DNA of 64,000 nucleotides from Paracidovorax sp031843945 (GCF_031843945.1 NZ_JAVTJJ010000003.1:248001-312000); one strand, 5' to 3'; shown: positions 51,510 to 63,460, counted from the stretch's first letter. The notes: generated by a model not told the origin, from the letters alone. Numbers and translations: made by a program.

Positions 51510-53147
51510 GTGCCCACTTCCGTCGCCCAGCTCCACCAATGGCTGCTTGAACCCGAAGGCCAGCGCCTGGAGTTCAAGGAGGCCAAGCAGCGCTACGACT
51601 TTGAAAAGCTGCTCAAGTACTGCGTGGCCCTGGCCAATGAGGGCGGTGGCTCCATGGTGTTGGGTGTGACGGACATGCGGCCCCGGCGCATTGTGGGCAC
51701 CCAGGCTTTCGAGGAGCCGGGCCGCACCGAGGCAGGCTTGCACACACGGCTGGGGCACCGCATTCCGGTGGAAGAGCTGTTGCTGCCCGAAGGGCGCGTG
51801 GTGATCATTCACGTTCCGCCACGCCTGCCGGGCACAGCATGGGAGATCGATGGCCGTTACTTCAAGCGCGCAGGTGACGACCTGGCAGCCCTCGGCGGTC
51901 AGGAACTGAGAGCTATGTTTGCCGAAACAGGCCCCGACTTTTCAGCCCAGCCTTGCCCCGGTGCCACGCTGGTCGACCTGGAGCCCGAATCCATCGCCCT
52001 GTTCCGCGAACGCTGGGCCAAAAGGAGCGGTGACCCGCGAAGGCGCGAGTTAGGCGACCTGCAAACGTTGCGCGATGCTGAACTGCTGGTGGAGGGCGAC
52101 CAGGTGAGCTATGCGGCGCTCATCTTGTTTGGCACGCGCGCGGGCCTCACGCGGTGGCTGGCGCAGGCCGAACTGGTGTTCGAATACCGCTCGTCCGAAG
52201 CCGCTGGCCCGGCGGCCGACCGCGAGGAATACCGCGCAGGCTTCTTCGCCTGGCAAGACGCGCTGTGGAAAAAGATCAACCTGCGCAATGACCGGCAGAG
52301 CTACCAGGACGATTTCTTTCGCATGGACCTGCCCACGTTTGACGAGGTGCCCGTGCGCGAGGCCTTACTGAACGCGGTGGCCCACCGTGACTACCGCCTG
52401 GGCGGCTCCATCTTTGTGCGCCAATTTGCCAAGCGGCTGGAGGTGGTGAGCCCCGGCGGCCTGCCGCCCGGTATCACGCCCGAGAACATCATTGACCAGC
52501 AATACCCCCGCAACCGCCGCTTGGCCGAGGCATTGGGGCGCTGCGGGCTGATCGAGCGATCCGGCCAAGGCCTGAACCTGATGATGGAAAGCGCCGTGCG
52601 CCAGGGCAAGCCCCTGCCCAGCTTTGCGGGCACGGCTGCGCATGAGGTGCGGTTGACGTTGGAGGGCGGTGTGCGCAACCCGGCGTTTGTGCGGTTTATG
52701 GAGCGGCTGGGGGAAGAGACGCTGCGCAGTTTTTCGACGCTGGACTACCTGGCGTTGGAATGCCTGGAGCAGGGGAAACCGCTCAGCCCCACATTGAAAG
52801 AGCGCTTGCCCGGTTTGATGGCCGCTGGCGCTGTCGAGTCCATGGGAAGAGGCCGAGGCACCCGCTACATCCTCTCAGAAGCGCTGTACGCATCCTTGGG
52901 AGCCAAAGGAACCTACACCCGCCAACGGGGCCTGGACCGCGACACGAACAAGGCCCTGCTGCTGAAGCATCTGATGAAGCAAGGCGAACAAGGCGCCCCC
53001 GTGTCAGAACTTCAGCAGGTGCTACCCACACACTCTGCGAGTGCGTTGCGGGATCTTCTGCTGGAATTGCGGGCGGAAAACAAACTGGCGCTAAAAGGCG
53101 AGCGTCGCTGGGCTCGCTGGTATGCAATAACGCATAAAAGTCTTTAG
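51510..53147 (+). CDS. AlbA/Schlafen-type ATP-binding protein in the restriction locus
   Basis: 545 residues. The N-terminal Schlafen AlbA_2 domain (QRLEFKEAKQRYDFEKLLKY, CVALANEGGGSMVLGV) is followed by an HATPase-like RecG-C domain (VREALLNAVAHRDYRLGGSI, SPGGLPPGITPENI, GLIERSGQGLNLMMES) and a C-terminal winged-helix-like region. GTG at 51510 is 24 bases after hsdS. Such proteins are frequent accessory genes in type I restriction loci; their job is unsettled (regulation or nucleic-acid sensing). It is probably cotranscribed with hsdMS. Confidence 0.85.
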   Translation: MPTSVAQLHQWLLEPEGQRLEFKEAKQRYDFEKLLKYCVALANEGGGSMVLGVTDMRPRRIVGTQAFEEPGRTEAGLHTRLGHRIPVEELLLPEGRVVIIHVPPRLPGTAWEIDGRYFKRAGDDLAALGGQELRAMFAETGPDFSAQPCPGATLVDLEPESIALFRERWAKRSGDPRRRELGDLQTLRDAELLVEGDQVSYAALILFGTRAGLTRWLAQAELVFEYRSSEAAGPAADREEYRAGFFAWQDALWKKINLRNDRQSYQDDFFRMDLPTFDEVPVREALLNAVAHRDYRLGGSIFVRQFAKRLEVVSPGGLPPGITPENIIDQQYPRNRRLAEALGRCGLIERSGQGLNLMMESAVRQGKPLPSFAGTAAHEVRLTLEGGVRNPAFVRFMERLGEETLRSFSTLDYLALECLEQGKPLSPTLKERLPGLMAAGAVESMGRGRGTRYILSEALYASLGAKGTYTRQRGLDRDTNKALLLKHLMKQGEQGAPVSELQQVLPTHSASALRDLLLELRAENKLALKGERRWARWYAITHKSL

Positions 53148-53301
53148 CAGTGCTTTAGAGAACAAAAAATATTGTTCAAAAACAATGACTTATATAAGCT
53201 ATTTAAAGCAATTTTTCCCATGCAAGGCTTTAGATAGCGGTTTAAACCCATTACAACAACGGGTTGGATACCAGTGACTGGATGACAAAGAGGGAGTCCC
53301 C
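53148..53301 (+). promoter_or_regulatory. AT-rich promoter region upstream of hsdR
   Basis: About 150 bases far richer in A/T than anything else in the window. Hairpin ATTGTT-CAAA-AACAAT at 53171-53186, then TATATAAG and TATTTAAAG runs that could serve as -10 elements, and AACCC/GGGTT arms at 53245-53265. This suggests hsdR has its own promoter, separate from hsdMS. Confidence 0.55.
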
Positions 53302-56300
53302 GTGAGCAGCGCCCTATCGAATTTCGCCTTCCTGCAACCCGACTGGCCCGATCTGCTGATGGAGGCCCGCCGCGCCGAGGCCGCCGCCCACGCCGACCCG
53401 CGCACCGCCTGCTTCTACGCCCGCCGCACGCTGGAGCTGGCGGTGGCCTGGCTGTACCAGGCGGAAGGCGGCCGGGGTGGCAGCCTTCGCATGCCTTACA
53501 AAGCCGATCTGTCAGCCTTTTTATTCGAGCCCAGTTTTCAGCAACTGGTAGGCCCTGCGGTGCACGCCAAGATGGATGTGATTCGCCGCCTGGGCAACCA
53601 GGCAGTGCACCACGCCCGGCCGGTGCCGCCGCAAGACGCGCTGGCCGCGCTGCGCGAGCTGTTCCATGTGGCCTTCTGGCTGGCGCAGCACTACGCGCGC
53701 CGGGTGTCTGACCGGCCCGCTGTGGCGCTGCAGTTCCGCGCCGATCTGCTGCCCCGGCCTGCCGCTATCGACACTGCCCATGAGCAGGCCGCCAGCCGGG
53801 CAGCGCAGGCCGCTGCACAAGAGGCACTGGCTAAGCAGGCCCAAGCCCTGGCCGAGCGTGATGCCGCACTGCGTGAAGCGGCCACCCGCAATGCCGAGCT
53901 GGACGCAGAGCTGGCCCGCTACCGCGCCGAGATAGCCGCGGCCAAGGCCGCCAACGCCGCACAGCCCGCACAAGCCCACGACTACAACGAGGCCGCCACG
54001 CGCGACCTGTTCATCGACCTGCTGCTCAAAGAAGCCGGCTGGGCACTGAACCAGTCACGCGACCGCGAGTTTGAAGTCCAGGGCATGCCGAACGGCGAAG
54101 GCAAAGGCTTTGTCGACTATGTGCTTTGGAGCGGCGAACAACCGTTGGCCATCGTGGAAGCCAAGCGCACCCGCCGCAGTGCCAAAGAGGGCGAACAGCA
54201 GGCCCGCCTGTACGCCGATTGTCTGGAAAAGCGCACCGGCCACCGCCCCGTGATCTACGGCACCAATGGCTACGAGCACTGGATGTGGGACGACACCACC
54301 AGCCCGCCGCGCCCAGTACAAGGCTTTCACACACGCGATGAACTGGAGCTGATGGCCCAGCGCCGCACCATGCGCAAGCCGCTGGCCGGCCTGCCCATTG
54401 CGGCGGGCATTGTGGAGCGCCACTACCAGCAGCGCGCCATCCGCCGCATTGCCGAAACGTTTGAGCGCGACCAGCACCGAAAGGCGCTGGTGGTGATGGC
54501 GACCGGTGCGGGCAAAACCCGCACGGTGATTGCGTTGGTGGATTTGCTGATGCGCGCCAACTGGGCCAAGCGCGTGCTGTTTCTGGCCGACCGCGTCGCG
54601 CTGGTGAACCAGGCGGTCAACGCCTTCAAGGCCCACCTGCCCGACGCTGCGCCGGTGAACCTGGTGACAGACCGCGCCACTGAGGGACGGGTCTACGTGT
54701 CCACTTACCCCACGATGATGGGACTCATCAACGAGGGCGCGGGGAGTAAGCAACGCCGCTTTGGCATAGGCCACTTCGACCTGATCGTGGTGGACGAGGC
54801 GCATCGCTCCATCTACCAAAAGTACCGCGCCATCTTCAGCTACTTCGACGCCCTGCTGGTGGGCCTGACGGCTACGCCCAAGGACGAGATCGACCGCAAC
54901 ACCTACAGCCTGTTCGATCTGGAAAGCGGCGTGCCCACCGATGCCTATGGGCTGGATGACGCGATTGCCGAGGGCTACCTGGCCCCACCACGAGCCATCT
55001 CGGTACCGTTGAAATTCCAGCGCGAAGGTATTCGCTACAACGACCTGAGCGACGACGAAAAAGAACAGTGGGACGCACTGGAGTGGGACGAAGAAAGCGG
55101 TGAAGCACCTGATGAGGTGAGTGCAGAGGCCGTGAACCAATGGTTGTTCAACACCGACACGGTGGACAAGATGCTGGCCCTGTTGAGGGAGCGCGGCCAC
55201 AAGGTGGCGGGGGGCGACCGCCTAGGCAAGACCATCATCTTCGCCAAGAACCAGAAGCACGCCGAGTTCATCCAGCAACGCTTTGATGCGAACTACCCGG
55301 AGTATCGGGGCGAGTTTGCGCGCACCATCACCTTCAAGACCGAATACGCGCAGTCGGTAATCGACGACTTTGCGCAGAAAGACCGCGCGCCCCACATCGC
55401 CATCTCGGTGGACATGCTGGACACTGGCATCGATGTGCCCGAGGTGGTGAATCTGGTGTTCTTCAAGATCGTGCGCTCCAAGGCCAAGTTCTGGCAGATG
55501 GTGGGGCGCGGCACACGGCTGTGCAAAGAGCTGTATGGGCCGGGGCAGGACAAGAAGGATTTCTTCATCTTCGACTTCTGCCAAAACCTGGAGTTTTTCA
55601 GCCAGGAACTGGAAGGCAGCGAAGGCGCGCTGGCGCAGCCGCTGTCGCAACGGCTGTTCAATGCCCGGCTGGAGCTGATTGGCCTGCTGGACCAGCGCCA
55701 AACAACCTACGGCGTGGCCGAAGAAGCGCTTCAGTCGCCTGTGCTGACCGAAGCTGCCATTCGCAGTGACACCGCTGCGCTGCTGCAAAGCATGGTGGCG
55801 GGCATGTCACTAGCCAACTTTGTGGTCCGCCCGCAGCGCCGGTGGGTAGAGGCATGGGCACAGCCTGAAGCCTGGAGGCGACCTACACCGGAACAACTGT
55901 CCGACGTGGCTACGCACCTGTCAGGCCTGCCCACAGCGGTGCGGGATGACGACGAGGACGCCAAGCGCTTTGACGCGCTGCTGCTGAGCACGCAGCTGAC
56001 CCTGCTGCGCAGCGAACCCGGTCTGGACCGCCTGCAAACCAAGGTGCAACAACTGGCGAGCAGCCTGCTGGAGCTGGCCAATGTGCCCAGCGTGCGCGAA
56101 CACCTGCTGCTGATCGACGCCGTGGCAGGTGACGAATGGTGGCAGGACGTGACGCTGCCCCTGCTGGAGCAGGTGCGGCGCAAGCTGCGCAGCCTCATCA
56201 AGCTCATCGAGAAAAGCAGCCGCAAAGTGGTCTACACGAACTTTGCAGATGCCATCGGTGAGACAACTGAAGTGAATTTGCCTCTGGTCGCCAGTGCGGT

Positions 56301-56769
56301 AGATTTCGAGCGTTTTCGCGCCAAGGCCAAGGTCTTCCTGCGCGCCCATGAAGACCGACTGGCACTGCACAAGCTGCGCCGCAACCAGCCCCTGACCGCT
56401 GCGGACCTGCAAGAGCTGGAAGGCCTGCTGCACGAGGCAGGTGGCACGCACGGTGACATCCAGCGCGCCGTTGTGCTGCACAACAGCCTGCCGGTGTTTG
56501 TGCGCTCTTTGGTAGGCCTGGACAGAGACGCAGCCATGGCCGCATTTGCCAATCTGATTGCGGCAGGTACTGCCAGCGCCAGTCAACTGCAGTTCGTGGA
56601 AGAAATCGTGCAACACCTGACGGAGCACGGCGCCATGCCCGCAGCGCGGTTGTACGAGTCACCGTTTACCGATATCCACGTCCAGGGGCCTGACGGTCTT
56701 TTTGACGTACAGAATGTGGAGCAGCTTTTCTTCGCCTTGGAACAATTCGAGTTGCCGAAAGCGGCTTAG
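53302..56769 (+). CDS. hsdR: Type I restriction endonuclease subunit HsdR
   Basis: 1155 residues. N-terminal DUF4145/HEPN-like domain (about 15-135) with R96-x6-H103 (RLGNQAVH). Next is a coiled coil (about 155-222) and the PD-(D/E)xK nuclease with Asp272 and E286-A-K288. Then come SF2 motor domains with Walker A at 400-406 (ATGAGKT), DEAH at 498-501 and GLTATP, followed by a helical C-terminal region that binds HsdM. It translocates DNA and cuts it at a distance. The GTG start has AGGGAG 10 bases upstream. All catalytic residues are present. Confidence 0.94.
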   Translation: MSSALSNFAFLQPDWPDLLMEARRAEAAAHADPRTACFYARRTLELAVAWLYQAEGGRGGSLRMPYKADLSAFLFEPSFQQLVGPAVHAKMDVIRRLGNQAVHHARPVPPQDALAALRELFHVAFWLAQHYARRVSDRPAVALQFRADLLPRPAAIDTAHEQAASRAAQAAAQEALAKQAQALAERDAALREAATRNAELDAELARYRAEIAAAKAANAAQPAQAHDYNEAATRDLFIDLLLKEAGWALNQSRDREFEVQGMPNGEGKGFVDYVLWSGEQPLAIVEAKRTRRSAKEGEQQARLYADCLEKRTGHRPVIYGTNGYEHWMWDDTTSPPRPVQGFHTRDELELMAQRRTMRKPLAGLPIAAGIVERHYQQRAIRRIAETFERDQHRKALVVMATGAGKTRTVIALVDLLMRANWAKRVLFLADRVALVNQAVNAFKAHLPDAAPVNLVTDRATEGRVYVSTYPTMMGLINEGAGSKQRRFGIGHFDLIVVDEAHRSIYQKYRAIFSYFDALLVGLTATPKDEIDRNTYSLFDLESGVPTDAYGLDDAIAEGYLAPPRAISVPLKFQREGIRYNDLSDDEKEQWDALEWDEESGEAPDEVSAEAVNQWLFNTDTVDKMLALLRERGHKVAGGDRLGKTIIFAKNQKHAEFIQQRFDANYPEYRGEFARTITFKTEYAQSVIDDFAQKDRAPHIAISVDMLDTGIDVPEVVNLVFFKIVRSKAKFWQMVGRGTRLCKELYGPGQDKKDFFIFDFCQNLEFFSQELEGSEGALAQPLSQRLFNARLELIGLLDQRQTTYGVAEEALQSPVLTEAAIRSDTAALLQSMVAGMSLANFVVRPQRRWVEAWAQPEAWRRPTPEQLSDVATHLSGLPTAVRDDDEDAKRFDALLLSTQLTLLRSEPGLDRLQTKVQQLASSLLELANVPSVREHLLLIDAVAGDEWWQDVTLPLLEQVRRKLRSLIKLIEKSSRKVVYTNFADAIGETTEVNLPLVASAVDFERFRAKAKVFLRAHEDRLALHKLRRNQPLTAADLQELEGLLHEAGGTHGDIQRAVVLHNSLPVFVRSLVGLDRDAAMAAFANLIAAGTASASQLQFVEEIVQHLTEHGAMPAARLYESPFTDIHVQGPDGLFDVQNVEQLFFALEQFELPKAA

Positions 56770-56782
56770 AAAGAAACGCCAT

Positions 56783-57571
56783 ATGCAACCTACCAGCATC
56801 GCCCCTTTGCAGTTTGATCGCACCGGCGCCATCGCCACCCTGCGGTTCAACCGCCCCGACGCACTCAACGCCGTCGACGTGCCCATGGCCTGCGCCTTGC
56901 GCGACGCCGCCCGCAGCATCGCCGCCGACCCCAGCGTGCGCGCCGTGGTGCTGTGCGGCGCGGGCAAGGGCTTCATGGCGGGGGGTGATCTGGGCACGTT
57001 GCGCGCGGACCCGGCGCAGGGCGCAGCCGACCTGCTGGGCCCGCTGAACGAAGCCGTCACGCTGCTGTCTTCCATCGACACGCCGGTGATCGCCCAGGTG
57101 CATGGCGTGGCGGCAGGCGCGGGCATGAGCCTGATGCTCCTGGCCGATTTCATCCTGATGGCCGAAGGCACGCGGCTGAACCTGGCATACATCAACCTGG
57201 GCACCAGTTGCGACGTGGGCGCGTCGTGGACGCTGCCGCGCCAGGTCGGGTTGCGCCACGCGCTGGAGATCGCGCTGCTGGGCGACACGCTCACCGCCGA
57301 TGACGCGCTGCGTCTGGGCCTGGTCAACCGCGTGTTGCCTGCAGCCGAGCTGGAAGGCGCTGTGCAGCAACTGGCCGAGCGCCTGGCGGCCGGCCCGACC
57401 GTGGCGCTGGGCCACATGCGCCGGCTGATGCGCACGAGCTTCGACCGCGACCTGACCGAGCAGTTGGCGGCCGAGACCCGTGCCTTCCAGGCCTGCGCCC
57501 GCACGGCCGACCTGCCTGCCGGCATCGAGGCATTCTTCGCCAAGGCCAAGCCGCAATTCCAGGGTCGCTGA
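56783..57571 (+). CDS. Enoyl-CoA hydratase/isomerase family protein
   Basis: 262-residue crotonase fold. Features: ATLRFNRPDALNAVDVPM, VVLCGAGKGFMAGGDLG (oxyanion hole), AQVHGVAAGAGMSLMLLADF. The catalytic Glu pair is not both present: the second position reads INLGTSCDVGASW rather than the usual Glu-containing loop. It may therefore be an isomerase or 1,2-epoxyphenylacetyl-CoA-isomerase-like member. It lies 13 bases after hsdR. Confidence 0.88.
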   Translation: MQPTSIAPLQFDRTGAIATLRFNRPDALNAVDVPMACALRDAARSIAADPSVRAVVLCGAGKGFMAGGDLGTLRADPAQGAADLLGPLNEAVTLLSSIDTPVIAQVHGVAAGAGMSLMLLADFILMAEGTRLNLAYINLGTSCDVGASWTLPRQVGLRHALEIALLGDTLTADDALRLGLVNRVLPAAELEGAVQQLAERLAAGPTVALGHMRRLMRTSFDRDLTEQLAAETRAFQACARTADLPAGIEAFFAKAKPQFQGR

Positions 57572-57708
57572 AGCGCACCGCGCGGGCGGCCCTGACACGC
57601 AGGCGCCAGGCGGGCGGCGCCCGCTGGCCTACCATCACAGGCTGCGCCTCAAAGCCCGCCGGCCGCCGGCAGGCCCTCTGTTTCTCACCCCCTTCGGAGC
57701 CCTTCGCC

Positions 57709-58899
57709 ATGACCCACCGCGACGTCTTCATCGCCAGCATCGCCCGCACCGCCATCGGCACTTTCGGCGGCGCGCTCAAGGACATTCCCAACACCCAACT
57801 GGCCACCACCGCTGTGCGCGCCGCCATCGAACGCAGCGGCCTGCCGGCCGACGCCATCGGCCACGTGGTGATGGGCAACGTCATTCCCACCGACACGAAA
57901 GACGCGTACCTTGCGCGCGTGGCCGCCATCGACGCCGGCTGCCCGGTGGAAACGCCCGCCTTCAACGTCAACCGCCTGTGCGGATCGGGGTTGCAGGCCA
58001 TCGTGTCGGCGGCGCAGGCCATCGCTTTAGGCGACTGCGACGTGGCCATCGGCGGCGGCAGCGAATCGATGAGCCGGGGCCCCTACTTCGACACCGCCGC
58101 GCGCTGGGGCGCCCGCATGGGCGACGCGAAGAGCATCGACTACATGCTGGGCATCCTGCACGACCCGTGGCAGAAGATGCACATGGGCATCACCGCCGAA
58201 AACGTGGCCGAGCGCTACCGCATCAGCCGCGAGCAGCAAGACCAGCTGGCCGCCGAAAGCCAGCGCCGCGCGGCTGCCGCCATCGAGGCGGGCTACTTCA
58301 AGGAACAGATCGTTCCGGTCGACATCCCCGGCCGCAAGGGCGCGGTGACGCTGTTCGACACCGACGAGCACGTGCGCGCCGCCACCACGGCCGAGGCGCT
58401 GGCCGGCATGAAGCCGGCGTTCAAGAAAGACGGCGGCACCGTGACGGCGGGCAACGCCTCGGGCATCAACGACGGCGCCGCGGCCGTGGTGCTGGTGGCG
58501 GGCGACCGCGTCGCCGCGCTGAACGCCCGGCCGCTGGCGCGCCTGGTTGGTTACGCGCATGCCGGCGTGGACCCGGCCTACATGGGAATCGGCCCGGTAC
58601 CCGCCACGCGCGCGGTGCTGCAGCGCACGGGCCTGAAGATTCAGGACATGGACGTGATCGAAGCCAACGAGGCCTTCGCCGCCCAGGCCTGCGCGGTGAT
58701 CCAGGAACTGGGGCTGGACCCTGCCAAGGTCAACCCGAACGGCTCGGGCATCTCGCTGGGCCACCCCGTGGGTGCCACGGGTGCCATCATCACCACCAAG
58801 GCGATTGCCGAGCTGCACCGCACAGGTGGGCGTTACGCCCTGGTGACGATGTGCATCGGCGGCGGGCAGGGCATTGCGGCGGTGTTCGAGCGGGTGTGA
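57709..58899 (+). CDS. Beta-ketothiolase / acetyl-CoA C-acyltransferase (BktB-like)
   Basis: 396-residue thiolase. Catalytic Cys in NRLCGSGLQ (about 90), His in GHPVGATG and the second Cys in TMCIGGGQG. It resembles BktB (VFIASIARTAIGTFGGALKD, MHMGITAENVAERY). It condenses or cleaves beta-ketoacyl-CoA in fatty-acid or polyhydroxyalkanoate metabolism. Located 137 bases after the hydratase, it may share its pathway. Confidence 0.94.
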   Translation: MTHRDVFIASIARTAIGTFGGALKDIPNTQLATTAVRAAIERSGLPADAIGHVVMGNVIPTDTKDAYLARVAAIDAGCPVETPAFNVNRLCGSGLQAIVSAAQAIALGDCDVAIGGGSESMSRGPYFDTAARWGARMGDAKSIDYMLGILHDPWQKMHMGITAENVAERYRISREQQDQLAAESQRRAAAAIEAGYFKEQIVPVDIPGRKGAVTLFDTDEHVRAATTAEALAGMKPAFKKDGGTVTAGNASGINDGAAAVVLVAGDRVAALNARPLARLVGYAHAGVDPAYMGIGPVPATRAVLQRTGLKIQDMDVIEANEAFAAQACAVIQELGLDPAKVNPNGSGISLGHPVGATGAIITTKAIAELHRTGGRYALVTMCIGGGQGIAAVFERV

Positions 58900-58922
58900 G
58901 GCGGCAGCCAGGCATCGATACG

Positions 58923-58989
58923 AAAGTTCAAGCCTTTTTGGCCTGTAGCGCTTGATGGATAAGCGCTAGCAGCTATCAAAATGATAGCG
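58923..58989 (+). repeat. Dispersed palindromic repeat, copy 10 (best-preserved)
   Basis: Leader GTTCAAGCCTTTTTGGCCT, perfect AGCGCTT/AAGCGCT arms around GATGGAT, then GCTATCA-AAA-TGATAGC, a perfect second hairpin. This copy serves as the type example. It is intergenic between convergent genes. Confidence 0.92.
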
Positions 58990-58994
58990 ATCAA

Positions 58995-59040
58995 GATGAA
59001 AAGCCTGCAGCGCCACCACGGCATCGCGTGGCGTTGCAGG
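58995..59040 (-). terminator. Rho-independent terminator of the DUF3297 gene
   Basis: Arms 59004-59016 (CCTGCAGCGCCAC) and 59028-59040 (GTGGCGTTGCAGG) pair at 12 of 13 positions. On the minus strand the hairpin is followed by CTTTTCATC. Confidence 0.8.
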
Positions 59041-59050
59041 CAGGCGCTGC

Positions 59051-59299
59051 TTACTTGTAGAACGCTTCCACCGTGCCCTTGAGCGTGATCATCAGCGGCC
59101 TGCCCTTGCGGTCCACCGTCTTGCCAGCGGGCACTTTCACCCAGCCTTCGCTGACGCAGTATTCCTCGACGTCGGAGCGTTCCTTGCCATTCAGGCGGAT
59201 ACCGATGTCGTGCTCGAACACGGCGGGAATGTGGAACTTGCTGCGCGGATCGACGGACAGGTGGTCGGGCAGTTCGGGGCGTTGCGTAGCGTCGGTCAC
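59051..59299 (-). CDS. DUF3297 family protein
   Basis: 82 residues with the DUF3297 pattern: PDHLSVDPRSKFHIPAVF, then DIGIRLNGKERSDVEEYC and the closing GWVKVPAGKTVDRKGRPLM. It is a small conserved proteobacterial protein of unknown function, cytoplasmic, with no signal peptide. It has its own terminator. Confidence 0.9.
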   Translation of the reverse strand: MTDATQRPELPDHLSVDPRSKFHIPAVFEHDIGIRLNGKERSDVEEYCVSEGWVKVPAGKTVDRKGRPLMITLKGTVEAFYK

Positions 59300-59587
59300 A
59301 GCGGTCTTTTCTCTCTACTAGGGGTACGAAAAACGGGGCGGGGCCAGGTCCGCCGATTGTGGGGCCACGGGTGTTGATCTCAAAAACTACTGTTTTGATA
59401 GCAATGAATTGAAGTCTACCAAGCGGTAGGCAGCAAAAACACGCATGTTCATGACTTTGCGCCGATACTGCCCCCGGCAGTTTCGAGGTGTAGGCGGCTT
59501 TGCGGTGGTGCGCATGGCCGACCATCCCGAGGCCTGCGATCTGGCTCAGGAATAGATCGTGAATGCGTTGCTTGAAGGGACATGTCC

Positions 59588-60061
59588 ATGCGCACCATCG
59601 TCTTCGCCTTGTCGTTCGTGATAGCCGTTGTGCTGGTGATGTCGGGGCAGCAGTGGACCCGGGGTACTCCGGGCGCGAGCACATTCGCTGCTCTTTCTCT
59701 CTTCAAGGTGCTGGGCTGGCTCGCCTGCATGGTGGCACTGCTGGCCTTGCTGGGGTACCGCCCCGCGCGGGGCGCCCGTGCGCCTGGACTGCACTGGATC
59801 ACCGAAGGCCTGCGTGACAGGGCGCCTTTGCTGGCCATGGTCGGGTGTGCCGCAATCATCCTGCACATGCTCATCGGCAGCGTGAGCAGCGGCTCCATCG
59901 CCTCCCTGATGAGATACCCCGTGAAATGGAACACTCACCCAACGGCGTTCACCATCCATTTCATCCTGTGGGCGTCTTTGGGCGGGCTGTTGGGCTGGCG
60001 CCTGCCCCGCAAGATGCTGCGCAAGTATCAGCAGACCGAAAAGGATGAGTGGGCGGATTGA
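59588..60061 (+). CDS. Hypothetical four-helix membrane protein
   Basis: 157 residues from the second ATG (59588), which has AAGGGA 7 bases upstream; the first ATG (59582) is too close to it. Four hydrophobic helices (TIVFALSFVIAVVLVMSG, FKVLGWLACMVALLALLGY, LLAMVGCAAIILHMLIG, FTIHFILWASLGGLLGW) and a basic C-terminus (KMLRKYQQTEKDEWAD). No family is recognised. Confidence 0.7.
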   Translation: MRTIVFALSFVIAVVLVMSGQQWTRGTPGASTFAALSLFKVLGWLACMVALLALLGYRPARGARAPGLHWITEGLRDRAPLLAMVGCAAIILHMLIGSVSSGSIASLMRYPVKWNTHPTAFTIHFILWASLGGLLGWRLPRKMLRKYQQTEKDEWAD

Positions 60062-60151
60062 CGCGGCTGCGGCCGGCGCGGCCTGCGGGTGTCCGCGTCG
60101 ATGGACGATCTTCGACAGAACGCGGTCACCGCGTTCCTGCCGCAGCCCGCC

Positions 60152-60496
60152 TCAGTCCTTGAAGTGCCACCAGCCGGCGATGAGGCTGATCACGAACCCC
60201 ACCGCTCCAACCGGCAGCGCCGGGGACAGGATTTCGCCCCAGGTACCGCGCATTCCCGAACCGATGGCCCCCACCACCATCAGTCCGATGCCGGCCACAA
60301 AAAGACAGAGAAGTCCCAAGCCCTTCATGCCGTCCGAGCCGTCGCTGTCGCTGACGCGGAACCAGCGGACCAGCACCATGGGGATGGCGGCGACTGCGAA
60401 CATCCAGCTGGGAACAGAGTTTCCAGGACGCGCGTCCCAAGACAACAGGACCGCTGCCACGGCGACGAAAAACAAGACGGCCAGAACGCTTTTCAT
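60152..60496 (-). CDS. Hypothetical small membrane protein
   Basis: 114 residues with about four hydrophobic stretches (SVLAVLFFVAVAAVLLS, MFAVAAIPMVLVRWF, LGLLCLFVAGIGLMVVGA, ALPVGAVGFVISLIAGWW) separated by short acidic and Gly-rich loops. No family is recognised. It is convergent with the gene at 59588. Confidence 0.65.
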   Translation of the reverse strand: MKSVLAVLFFVAVAAVLLSWDARPGNSVPSWMFAVAAIPMVLVRWFRVSDSDGSDGMKGLGLLCLFVAGIGLMVVGAIGSGMRGTWGEILSPALPVGAVGFVISLIAGWWHFKD

Positions 60497-60589
60497 GGGT
60501 TGGATGATCTTGAGACTGGGCGCGGACTCAAGGCCATGGATGGCGACCCACGCTGGTCGCGTCCCATGGCTGTCGGCGCCGCAAACGCA

Positions 60590-63328
<2,739 letters not shown>

Positions 63329-63331
63329 CAG

Positions 63332-63371
63332 GCTCACCTGTGCAATCGGTTCGGGGATGAAACAGGTGAGC
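63332..63371 (-). promoter_or_regulatory. Ribosome-binding site of metH and complementary anti-RBS strand
   Basis: ACAGGTGAGC at the metH ribosome-binding site (minus strand 63341-63332) is exactly complementary to GCTCACCTGT at 63371-63362, the 3' strand of the riboswitch. This gives a 10-bp helix that would hide the ribosome-binding site when the riboswitch is empty. Confidence 0.75.
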
Positions 63372-63460
63372 GTCGTTGGGTGCAAGGCCACTGCCAGCCC
63401 GAGCCTGACGCCGCCATGTCCTTGATCGGGAATTGGGCGGGCGCTGCAACGCTCCTCGGG
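63364..63460 (-). ncRNA. S-adenosylhomocysteine (SAH) riboswitch
   Basis: The minus strand shows the SAH aptamer blocks in order: CCGAGGAGCGTTGCAGCG (from 63459), CAGGCTCGG in the middle (near 63413-63405), and AACGACGCTCACC at the 3' end (63376-63364). This class sits upstream of metH and ahcY in proteobacteria and turns expression on when SAH accumulates. Confidence 0.92.

Noticed and set aside
52760..53137. Alternative plus-frame gene inside the 3' part of the AlbA-type ATPase gene
   Set aside because: It is out of frame with the clearly recognisable protein and lacks any family pattern.
59383..59430. Another repeat copy upstream of the DUF3297 gene
   Set aside because: It contains TTTTGATAGCA but lacks the first hairpin; chance or a remnant cannot be told apart.
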